Source: Azoarcus sp. | Lineage (GTDB): Bacteria > Pseudomonadota > Gammaproteobacteria > Burkholderiales > Rhodocyclaceae | DNA: 20,011 bases | Reading direction: 5' to 3' | NCBI GenBank assembly: GCA_031282905.1 | Contig: JAITCV010000011.1 | Location: 1 to 20,011, forward strand | Notes under the pieces: model-generated | What the model was told of the DNA's origin: nothing | Database searches by the model: none | Seen by the model: only the letters and a program-made list of their open reading frames with translations | Shown here: piece after piece, positions 6,954 through 13,102 of the stretch | Layout of the letters: every line of letters begins with the position of its first letter | Position numbering within the stretch: position 1 is the first letter of the stretch | Program-made: the position numbers and the translations under genes

Positions 6954-8029
6954 TTCATCCCTGGCTGGAGCCGTTGTGGGCGAGGGTGATTGCCCTGGAA
7001 GAACGTCTGCCGCACGCCCTCCTCGTCAGCGGCGCGCCGGGCTTGGGCAAACGCGATTTTGCCGAGGCGCTCGCCGCGCGCCTGCTGTGCGAATCATTGA
7101 GAAAAGATGGGGAAGCATGCGGTACATGCGTGCCTTGCCAATGGCGGAAAACGGGCAATCATCCCGATCTGCATCGTCTGGTGCCGGCGAACGGGCAAGC
7201 CGCCGAAAGCGGGGAAGAAGAGGGCGAAGCCAAGGAAGGCGAGGCCAGGGAAGGCAAGGCCGCCTCGACCCAGATCGTCGTCGACCAGATGCGCATGGTG
7301 CAGGATGCGCTGGCGGTGACCGCGCATCGCGGACGGCGGATCGTCATCGTCGATCCGGCGGAGGCCATGAATGCGGTGACGGCCAACGCGCTGCTCAAAC
7401 TGCTCGAAGAACCGCCGCCGGGCTGCCATTTCGTGTTGGTGTCATCGCAGGTGAGCAAGCTGCTGCCGACTATCCGCAGCCGTTGCCAGCAATGGCCAGT
7501 GCCGCATCCCGACCCCGGCCAGTTTCGCCGCTGGCAGGCGCGCCAGGACGGTGCAGCACGCATTCCCGCCAACCTGCTCGCGCTCACCGGCGGCATGCCG
7601 CTGGCCGCGCAGCGACTGGCAGGGCAGGGGGCGGAAGCGCGCTTCGAACGCTTCGTGGCTGATTTGCGCATCGATGCGCTCGATCCGGTCAAGCTGGCCG
7701 GGCAATGGGAAGATTGGCTCAAGAAGGACAAGGCGGCGCTTGCCCAAGGCTTCGACCTGGCCATGCTGGTCGATTGGATGCAGCGTTGGGTGAGCGATCT
7801 GGCCATGCTGCGCCTGGGAGGGCGACCACGTTATTTCCCGGGCGAGCGGGAAACATTGGAGAAGATCTCCGCACGGATGAACATCAGCGATGCCAGTAGC
7901 TGCTACAATGATCTGCTCAATATTCGCCGTGTGGTAACGCATCCGCTCAACCTGCGTCTGTATCTGGAAGACATGCTGATGCGTTATACGGCTGCGGTTG
8001 GACGCACAGTAAGAGGAGCACGATCTTGA
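6950..8029 (+). CDS. holB: DNA polymerase III subunit delta'
   Basis: HolB is the delta-prime subunit of the clamp loader that puts the beta clamp on DNA. It has GAPGLGKR (28-35), where the Ser/Thr after Lys is replaced by Arg as expected of the non-ATPase delta-prime subunit. It also has a zinc-binding cysteine set (C47, C57, C60, C63), NALLKLLEEPP (146-156) and the SRC motif (177-179). Residues 82-106 form an acidic low-complexity insert with repeated GEA/EGK units, absent from typical homologues. The GTG at 6950 overlaps the tmk stop (GTGA); the open frame further upstream is antisense-free shadow inside tmk. Length is 359 residues. The stop overlaps pilZ. Confidence 0.95.
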   Translation: MIHPWLEPLWARVIALEERLPHALLVSGAPGLGKRDFAEALAARLLCESLRKDGEACGTCVPCQWRKTGNHPDLHRLVPANGQAAESGEEEGEAKEGEAREGKAASTQIVVDQMRMVQDALAVTAHRGRRIVIVDPAEAMNAVTANALLKLLEEPPPGCHFVLVSSQVSKLLPTIRSRCQQWPVPHPDPGQFRRWQARQDGAARIPANLLALTGGMPLAAQRLAGQGAEARFERFVADLRIDALDPVKLAGQWEDWLKKDKAALAQGFDLAMLVDWMQRWVSDLAMLRLGGRPRYFPGERETLEKISARMNISDASSCYNDLLNIRRVVTHPLNLRLYLEDMLMRYTAAVGRTVRGARS

Positions 8030-8394
8030 GCGGCAATCCCCAATCCAACGTGGCACGCCCCAGCGTGCTGTCGCTGAACATCAATTCCAAATCGGCGCTT
8101 TATGCCGCCTATATGCCATACCTGAAAAACGGCGGCATTTTCCTGCCCACCGCGAAGAACTACGCGCTTGGCGACGAAGTATTCCTGTTGCTGCAGGTGA
8201 TGGACGACCCGGCCAAGCATCCGGTTGCCGGCAGGGTGGTGTGGATCACGCCCGCTGGCGCGCAGCGCAACAAGGCCCAGGGCATTGGTGTGCACTTCGC
8301 CAGCGACGATGCCTGCAAGGTGTTGCGCCAGAGAATCGAAACCGTTCTCGCCGGACACCTCAACAATCCCGGCCGTCCAACCCATACGCTTTGA
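8026..8394 (+). CDS. pilZ: Type IV pilus PilZ domain protein
   Basis: This 122-residue protein is a stand-alone PilZ domain like that needed for type IV pilus assembly. Core elements are LSLNINSKSALYAAYMPYLK, NGGIFLPT, YALGDEVFLLLQVMDD, PVAGRVVWITP and QGIGVHF. The RxxxR and D/NxSxxG motifs needed for c-di-GMP binding are missing, as is usual for PilZ proper. The start is TTG at 8026, marked by AGAGGAG about 8 bases upstream and by a TTGA overlap with the holB stop. The holB-pilZ neighbourhood is typical of beta- and gammaproteobacteria with type IV pili. Confidence 0.93.
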   Translation: MSGNPQSNVARPSVLSLNINSKSALYAAYMPYLKNGGIFLPTAKNYALGDEVFLLLQVMDDPAKHPVAGRVVWITPAGAQRNKAQGIGVHFASDDACKVLRQRIETVLAGHLNNPGRPTHTL

Positions 8395-8406
8395 CGTTTG
8401 AGTTTG

Positions 8407-9177
8407 ATGTTCATCGACTCTCATTGCCACGCCAATTTTCCGGAACTGGCGGCGCGAGAAGACGAAGTATTGGCCGCAATGGCGGCCAAGCGGGTAGGGT
8501 ATGCCTTGTGCGTCGGCGTCAAGCTGGAAGACTTTCCCCAGGTACTCGGCTTTGCCGAACGCCATCCCGAATACTGGGCTTCGGTGGGCGTACATCCCGA
8601 CAACACCGATTGCGAAGAGCCCGATATCGATCGTCTGTGCGCGCTGGCCGACCACCCGCGCGTGGTGGCGATCGGCGAAACCGGACTCGACTACCACTGG
8701 CACAAAGACGCACCCGAATGGCAGCGCGCGCGCTTCCGCACCCATATCCGCGCCGCGAAAGCCTGCGGTAAACCGCTCATCATCCACACCCGCGACGCCG
8801 CATCCGACACCCTGCGCATCCTCGGCGAAGAAGACGCGGCCGCTTGCGGCGGCGTCATGCACTGCTTCACGGAATCGCGCGCAGTCGCGCAAGCCGCCCT
8901 GGCGCTGGGTTTTCACATCTCGTTTTCCGGCATCGTCACCTTCAGGAATGCCGCCGCGCTGAAGGAAGTCGCAGCCTGGGTACCGCTCGATCGCCTGTTG
9001 ATCGAAACCGATTCGCCCTATCTTGCCCCCGTGCCGCAGCGCGGCAAAACCAACGAACCCGCCTGGGTATTCCATGTAGCGGAAGAACTGGCGCGGCTGC
9101 GCGGGGTAACGCTGGAGACGATCGAAGAAGCGACCAGCGCCAACTTTTTCCGCCTGTTCCGGCACGCCCGGCCATAG
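8407..9177 (+). CDS. TatD family metal-dependent hydrolase
   Basis: This is a TIM-barrel TatD/YcfH nuclease of 256 residues. All metal-ligand motifs are present: DSHCH (4-8, H6 and H8), GETGLDYHW (90-98, E91), HTRDA (127-131), MHCFTE (151-156) and ETDSPYLAP (200-208, D202). Family members act as metal-dependent 3'-5' exonucleases or DNases in the cytoplasm. The ATG at 8407 gives the usual N-terminus; a TTG at 8398 is also in frame. It follows pilZ after 12 bases and probably shares its transcript. Which TatD paralogue (TatD, YcfH, YjjV) it is cannot be told, but position after holB-pilZ favours YcfH. Confidence 0.93.
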   Translation: MFIDSHCHANFPELAAREDEVLAAMAAKRVGYALCVGVKLEDFPQVLGFAERHPEYWASVGVHPDNTDCEEPDIDRLCALADHPRVVAIGETGLDYHWHKDAPEWQRARFRTHIRAAKACGKPLIIHTRDAASDTLRILGEEDAAACGGVMHCFTESRAVAQAALALGFHISFSGIVTFRNAAALKEVAAWVPLDRLLIETDSPYLAPVPQRGKTNEPAWVFHVAEELARLRGVTLETIEEATSANFFRLFRHARP

Positions 9178-9180
9178 AAA

Positions 9181-9849
9181 ATGATCAAGCACCTGTTTTT
9201 CCGCCCCCTGTTGACCATGACCGCCACGCTCTGTCTGGCGGCATCATCACCCGCCTACGCGGGAAGCTACGAAGACACGATCAACGCCGCGGAAAATGGA
9301 GATACCGCCACGTTGGTCGGACTGCTCAAGCGTGGCATCGACCCCGATACCGTGGATGCGGATGGCAATACGCTGCTCATCATCGCCGTGCGCGCGGGTC
9401 ATGTGGACATGGCGGAAACGCTGTTGGGCTACCGGCCGAAACTCGGCTATCGCAATCGCGCCGGAGATTCCGCGCTGATGCAGGCCGTCCTGCACGGCAA
9501 TGAACAACTGGTCGAACTGCTGCTGGTCAACGGCGTGCCGGTCAACCACGACGGATGGACGCCGCTGCATTACGCCGCGCTTGAAGGGCGCCTCGCCATC
9601 CTCGATCGTCTGCTCGCCGCTGGGGCGGACGTCAATGCGCTGACACCGAACAAATCCAACGCGCTCATGCTCGCCGCTCGCAACGGGCACATCGACATCG
9701 TGCGCCGTTTGCTGGAAACCCCTGTTTCCCTGAATCAAAAAAATGACAAGGGGGTGACCGCCGACAAATGGGCGGAGAGCAACGGCAATACCGAGATCGC
9801 CAAGCTGATCCGTGAAACGCGGACGGCGAGGGCGCGCCGCCCACGCTGA
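9181..9849 (+). CDS. Exported ankyrin-repeat protein (222 aa)
   Basis: A signal peptide ends at AYA around residue 27. Five ankyrin repeats follow, with cores at about 62-93 (DGNTLLIIAVRAGHVDMAETL), 94-122 (AGDSALMQAVLHGN), 124-152 (DGWTPLHYAALEG), 157-185 (KSNALMLAARNGH) and 190-215. The C-terminus is strongly basic. Ankyrin stacks mediate protein-protein contacts, here probably in the periplasm. The gene starts three bases after the tatD stop and is the last gene of the operon. This ankyrin gene after tatD is a recurring betaproteobacterial neighbour; its partner is unknown. Confidence 0.9.
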   Translation: MIKHLFFRPLLTMTATLCLAASSPAYAGSYEDTINAAENGDTATLVGLLKRGIDPDTVDADGNTLLIIAVRAGHVDMAETLLGYRPKLGYRNRAGDSALMQAVLHGNEQLVELLLVNGVPVNHDGWTPLHYAALEGRLAILDRLLAAGADVNALTPNKSNALMLAARNGHIDIVRRLLETPVSLNQKNDKGVTADKWAESNGNTEIAKLIRETRTARARRPR

Positions 9850-9869
9850 TTCATCGGTGGACTTATCGG

Positions 9870-9897
9870 TTGACATGCTGGATTTGCGCCCTATAAT
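9870..9897 (+). promoter_or_regulatory. Sigma-70 promoter of the tRNA cluster
   Basis: TTGACA at 9870-9875 and TATAAT at 9892-9897 are both perfect consensus hexamers separated by 16 bases. The expected transcription start is near 9904, just before the first tRNA at 9913. This is a strong constitutive-type promoter fitting a stable RNA operon. Confidence 0.85.
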
Positions 9898-9912
9898 GGC
9901 GCTCTTTCCCGG

Positions 9913-9988
9913 GCGGGAATAGCTCAGTTGGTAGAGCGCAACCTTGCCAAGGTTGAGGTCGCGAGTTCGAGACTCGTTTCCCGCTCCA
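9913..9988 (+). tRNA. tRNA-Gly (GCC)
   Basis: The 76-base cloverleaf has a seven-pair acceptor stem (GCGGGAA/TTCCCGC), a D-loop AGCTCAGTTGGTAGAGC, anticodon loop TTGCCAA with GCC, T-loop GTTCGAGAC and an encoded CCA end. It is identical to the copy at 10119-10194. Confidence 0.97.
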
Positions 9989-10038
9989 AGATTTATCACG
10001 CTTGCGCAAGCAGGCTGTGTGCAAGACAGCAGGCCACG

Positions 10039-10112
10039 GGCGCGATAGCAAAGCGGTTATGCACCGGATTGCAAATCCGTGTAGGTCGGTTCGACTCCGG
10101 CTCGCGCCTCCA
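10039..10112 (+). tRNA. tRNA-Cys (GCA)
   Basis: The 74-base cloverleaf has acceptor stem GGCGCGA/TCGCGCC, D-arm AGCAAAGCGGTTATGC, anticodon loop ATTGCAAAT with GCA, T-loop GGTTCGACTCC and an encoded CCA. It lies between two identical tRNA-Gly genes and is read from the same promoter. Confidence 0.97.
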
Positions 10113-10118
10113 GAAAAC

Positions 10119-10194
10119 GCGGGAATAGCTCAGTTGGTAGAGCGCAACCTTGCCAAGGTTGAGGTCGCGAGTTCGAGACTCGTTTCCCGCTCCA
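10119..10194 (+). tRNA. tRNA-Gly (GCC), second copy
   Basis: This is base-for-base the same as the gene at 9913-9988, including the CCA end. Flanking sequence differs at once on both sides, so the duplicated unit is just the mature tRNA. Confidence 0.97.
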
Positions 10195-10217
10195 GGCATT
10201 CAAGAAAGAAAATTTCG

Positions 10218-10250
10218 ATCAAGGGAAGCTCTAGGACCCTTGATTTCGTT
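10218..10250 (+). terminator. Probable terminator of the tRNA operon
   Basis: ATCAAGGG (10218-10225) pairs with CCCTTGAT (10237-10244) across an 11-base loop, and a modest T-rich stretch (TTCGTTT) follows. It sits 23 bases after the last tRNA. Confidence 0.55.
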
Positions 10251-10580
10251 TGAGGGCACCTCGAATAATCCCCTCTGTTTCAAAAACGATACCTTTACAA
10301 ATCAACATGTTATAGCTTCAATTTCTGCTGGAACGGATTTTTTCGAGTACTCTCGGGGTTTTTAGAGGTTCAAGTGAAACGTCCCAGGACGTTGATGATG
10401 AGGAGTCTTGAAATGAAAATTTAGGAGAATTGAAACGGAGAAAAGAGCCCCGTGGGTTTGGCCGGTTTCTCGAATACGATTGTGCTGATTCTTGAAACAT
10501 TTCATGAAACAAAGTGTATCTGCCGGTACTGTTGTTGCTGTATTGATCATGGCATTGATAAAATTGATTTTAATTTAACC
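10251..10580. other. Gene-poor AT-rich stretch
   Basis: No convincing gene is seen. The stretch holds a perfect inverted repeat AACGTCC-CA-GGACGTT at 10378-10393 that could be an operator. It also holds a tiny hydrophobic ORF at 10504-10578 (MKQSVSAGTVVAVLIMALIK and four more residues) that lacks a clear ribosome-binding site. Base composition is clearly lower in GC than the core genes on either side. Confidence 0.4.
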
Positions 10581-10671
10581 ATGCGGTCATCGTGAAGACC
10601 GCAGGTTCGTGGCGTGGCAATCCAGAAGGCCATATGGACTGCCACGTCGCTTTGCGCCTTGTAATGACAAG
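10581..10671. repeat. Interspersed palindromic repeat (GTGGCAATCCA type)
   Basis: Two hairpins are visible: TGCGGTC/GACCGCA (10582-10588, 10597-10603), and GTGGCAATCCA/TGGACTGCCAC (10614-10624, 10635-10645) with one mismatch. The right edge reads GTCGCTTTGCGCCTTGTAATGACAAG. Read in reverse this is the familiar TTGTCATT...GCGAAGCGACGTGGCA type of intergenic repeat found in many bacterial genomes, here slightly diverged. It is non-coding and may end transcripts or be a relic of a miniature transposon. Confidence 0.65.
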
Positions 10672-10700
10672 TACGAGACAGGAAGAAAAGCGGGTTTCCG

Positions 10701-10750
10701 TTTTTTCTTTGCCTCGTTTTTTTCTTTGCCCCTCGTTTTTCTTTGCCTCG
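10701..10750. repeat. T-rich imperfect tandem repeat
   Basis: Three near-copies of TTTTTTCTTTGCCTCG lie in tandem at 10701-10716, 10717-10735 (with a three-base expansion) and 10736-10750. They lie just downstream of the stop of the minus-strand AAA+ gene, where the transcript would be A-rich. Any peptide read from it is low-complexity and probably spurious. Confidence 0.75.
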
Positions 10751-10781
10751 TCCGGCTCCATTGCGGCGAGCAGACTCCTGG

Positions 10782-12332
10782 TCAGGTCAGCACCGTCCGG
10801 CGTCGATTTTGTGTTTCCGCGCCGCTGGTTTGTCCGGCTGCGGGTACGGCGCGTTCGCGGCCCCAGGCGCGGATGCCGTCGATTTGTTCTGGGCTGGTCT
10901 TGGAGAGCGGAACCACGTTGCGAAAGCTGCGACGAAAAAGATCATCGTTGATGGCGGCGTCGCCACGCAAATAGGCTTCCTTGACGACTTCCCGCACGGC
11001 GGATTCCAGATCGGAACCGGCAAAGCCTTCGGAAATCTCGATCAACTCTTCCATGAGCGGGGCGGTGATTTCCCGGCCCAGGCCGCGGTGCGCGTAGATG
11101 TTGATGATGTCCTGGCGTTCCTGGGCTGTGGGCAGGTCAACGAAAAACAATTCGTCAAAACGGCCGCGACGCAGGAGTTCCGGCGGCAGGCGGGAGACAT
11201 CGTTGGCTGTCGCCACGACGAAAACCCGGGAACGCGCCTCCTGAAGCCAATAGAGAAACTGGCCCACCAAGCGTGTGGAAGTGCCGCCGTCGCCCGCGCC
11301 CTGCGTCGCGCCCGCCAAGCCTTTTTCGATTTCGTCGATCCAGAGCACACAAGGCGCGACATGGTCGGCGGTCGCCAGGGCGTCTTTCAAGCGGCCCTCG
11401 CTTTGTCCGAGATATTGTCCGTGTATCGTGGAGAGATCCAGGCGATAGAGCGGCAGGCTCCAGTTCTGCGCGATGGCCTTGGCAGAGAGGGATTTGCCGC
11501 AACCCGGCACGCCCACCAGGAGAATGCCGCGCGGCGGGCGAATGCCGCGCTGGCGCAAATCCGCCGTGAGCAGGGGACGTTCGCGTTCCAGCCAGGCTTT
11601 CAGACCACCCAGCCCGCCGACGTTCAATTCCGTTCCCCGCACCTCGACCCGCTCGATGCCGGAAATGTCGGCGAAAATACGATCCTTGGCCTGCATCAAT
11701 TCCAAAAGATCATCCTTCGTGATCCGTCCATTGGCCAAAAGCGTGGCGATGATGTTTTCCGCCTCGATTTGGGTAATGCCCGTGAGAATGGCGGCAGCCC
11801 GGCTTTCGTCGGCCTCGTCCCATTCGATGGGCATCTGGCCGCGATAGGCGTCGATTTGTTCGCGCAAAATCTCCAGCATCTCGTCTTCATTGGGAACGGA
11901 AAGGGTGAGCGACATGCCCAGCCGTTGCAACTGCCCCCAGACGGGTTTCGTGGTGACGACGATCAGGACGCCGCCGCGCTCGACGGAAAGCATTACCGCA
12001 TCCTGCAACTGGCGGGAAAAGGAGGTATCGTCCTCGATATCCACCACCTCCGTGAAGATAAAAGAGAGATTCTGCCGTTGTCCGATTTGTTGGCTCGCGT
12101 AATCCACCGCGCCGATGATCGAACGATCCTCGTTGATCGGACGCCCGGAAAGCAGTTCCTTGGTGCCCAGGGAAAGGGTATGCACGTACATCGGCGCATG
12201 GTTCAATTCCTTGGCGGCTTCCTTGAGGATATCCAGCACCCGGGCGCGCTCCGCGCTGCGAATCGAGATGAAGGGGATCCGCGCCTTGAGGTAACGGATG
12301 AGGGTGTTCTTGAATTCCTGTGTGTCGCTCAT
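10782..12332 (-). CDS. Ycf46-like AAA+ ATPase (516 aa)
   Basis: The architecture is that of Ycf46-type AAA proteins: an N-terminal AAA-like domain without Walker motifs (about 10-165, with RYLKARIPFISIRSAERARV and the strand LSFIFTEVVDIEDD), a helical linker, and a canonical C-terminal AAA+ module (about 230-475). The latter has Walker A GVPGCGKS (274-281), Walker B VLWIDE (329-334), sensor 1 ATAND (374-378), arginine finger LLRRGRFD (386-393) and sensor 2 GFAGSDLESAVREVV (436-450). All catalytic residues are intact, so ATP hydrolysis and ring assembly are expected. Ycf46 is named from plastid and cyanobacterial genomes; its client in other bacteria is unknown. It is the last gene of a five-gene operon and starts in an ATGA overlap with the gene before it, so it likely remodels one of the operon's own products. 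Confidence 0.9.
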   Translation of the reverse strand: MSDTQEFKNTLIRYLKARIPFISIRSAERARVLDILKEAAKELNHAPMYVHTLSLGTKELLSGRPINEDRSIIGAVDYASQQIGQRQNLSFIFTEVVDIEDDTSFSRQLQDAVMLSVERGGVLIVVTTKPVWGQLQRLGMSLTLSVPNEDEMLEILREQIDAYRGQMPIEWDEADESRAAAILTGITQIEAENIIATLLANGRITKDDLLELMQAKDRIFADISGIERVEVRGTELNVGGLGGLKAWLERERPLLTADLRQRGIRPPRGILLVGVPGCGKSLSAKAIAQNWSLPLYRLDLSTIHGQYLGQSEGRLKDALATADHVAPCVLWIDEIEKGLAGATQGAGDGGTSTRLVGQFLYWLQEARSRVFVVATANDVSRLPPELLRRGRFDELFFVDLPTAQERQDIINIYAHRGLGREITAPLMEELIEISEGFAGSDLESAVREVVKEAYLRGDAAINDDLFRRSFRNVVPLSKTSPEQIDGIRAWGRERAVPAAGQTSGAETQNRRRTVLT

Positions 12333-12901
12333 GATGGGTTTTTCTGGAAAAGAACCCGCCGTCCACGCGAAAGAGGCGCGCTGGTCTCGCCGGGAACGGC
12401 AGGCGTGGCGGGTGGGGGAGGGGAGATGCCGGTGGTTTTGGAATTGCTGGCCTGGGCAAAGGCCAATAGCGTGTTCTGACGCACCAGGTTTCCCAGGCGT
12501 CCGCTGCGGTCCTGCCGGGCACTATCCTCCAGGGATTTCTGGGCGCGCTCGGCGTGACGACGGACTTCGGCGTGCAGGTGCGCGCGCAAATCCTCGGGAA
12601 AGGTGGGCAGGGCGGCCATCTCGTTCAGAAGCGCCAAGGCGCGGCGCGCATCCAAAAGGGCGCGCGCCAGCACCGTTTCATCCCGCGCGTATTGGAAATC
12701 CCGCTCCATCCGCTCGGCAGAGCGTTTGAGCCGGACATTGAACGCATGGACGATGCGTTCGGCAAAGAGCGGGGCGACACCCGCCCCCCAAGCCAGAGCG
12801 CCTTGCGACATCGCGGCCATTACCGCCTCGTCTTCCCCGCCAGCTTCGAAGCGGTCGAGACAGGCGCTCCAGTCCGCGTAGGTGACCGGGGGGGCGCTCA
12901 T
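12329..12901 (-). CDS. Uncharacterised helical protein with Pro-rich tail (190 aa), AAA+ operon
   Basis: Residues 35-145 are almost wholly helical, with heptad-like sequence (AERIVHAFNVRLKRSAERM, ALLDARRALALLNEMAALP) and a closing SARQDRSGRLGNLVRQNTLL. Residues 158-175 are proline-rich (SPPPPATPAVPGETSAP) and the C-terminus is basic. There is no signal or TM segment. The start (ATGAGC) overlaps the stop of the 61-aa gene and the stop overlaps the AAA+ start, both as ATGA. Such tight coupling suggests fixed stoichiometry, for instance an adaptor or substrate of the ATPase. The family is not recognised. Confidence 0.8.
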   Translation of the reverse strand: MSAPPVTYADWSACLDRFEAGGEDEAVMAAMSQGALAWGAGVAPLFAERIVHAFNVRLKRSAERMERDFQYARDETVLARALLDARRALALLNEMAALPTFPEDLRAHLHAEVRRHAERAQKSLEDSARQDRSGRLGNLVRQNTLLAFAQASNSKTTGISPPPPATPAVPGETSAPLSRGRRVLFQKNPS

Positions 12902-13083
12902 CTTTTCGTCCTGCGGACGAAGGGGACGGCAGGCAGGAGATTCCAGGTCGGGAAAGCCTCGGCGAGCACATCCGTGTGCGGAAAATTCGGTATCGCCTGC
13001 GAAGTTTTCGCGAGAGGAGAAGCAAGCTCGGAAGGTGCGGGAGAAGGCGGCGAGGACAGATTCGGAAGGATGTCGCGTGTCAT
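12898..13083 (-). CDS. Small proline-rich protein (61 aa), AAA+ operon
   Basis: The first half is a disordered S/P/A-rich linker (LSSPPSPAPSELASPLAKTS). The second half ends in a patterned segment, NFPHTDVLAEAFPTWNLLPA, then a basic tail PFVRRTKR. This looks like a tethered peptide motif rather than a folded domain. The gene starts 19 bases after the coiled-coil gene and overlaps the next gene by ATGA, which argues that it is real; no strong Shine-Dalgarno is visible. Function unknown. Confidence 0.6.
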   Translation of the reverse strand: MTRDILPNLSSPPSPAPSELASPLAKTSQAIPNFPHTDVLAEAFPTWNLLPAVPFVRRTKR

Positions 13084-13102
13084 GGTCGGGCTTGCTCGGA
13101 AA

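Noticed and set aside
10570..10761. Lys/Glu-rich 63-codon minus-strand ORF after the AAA+ gene
   Set aside because: Its sequence comes from the T-rich tandem repeat and the palindromic repeat; no ribosome-binding site or fold.
10743..12479. Long + strand frame of 578 codons opposite the AAA+ gene
   Set aside because: It mirrors the AAA+ gene, whose Walker, sensor and arginine-finger motifs prove the minus strand is coding; the + frame has no motif.
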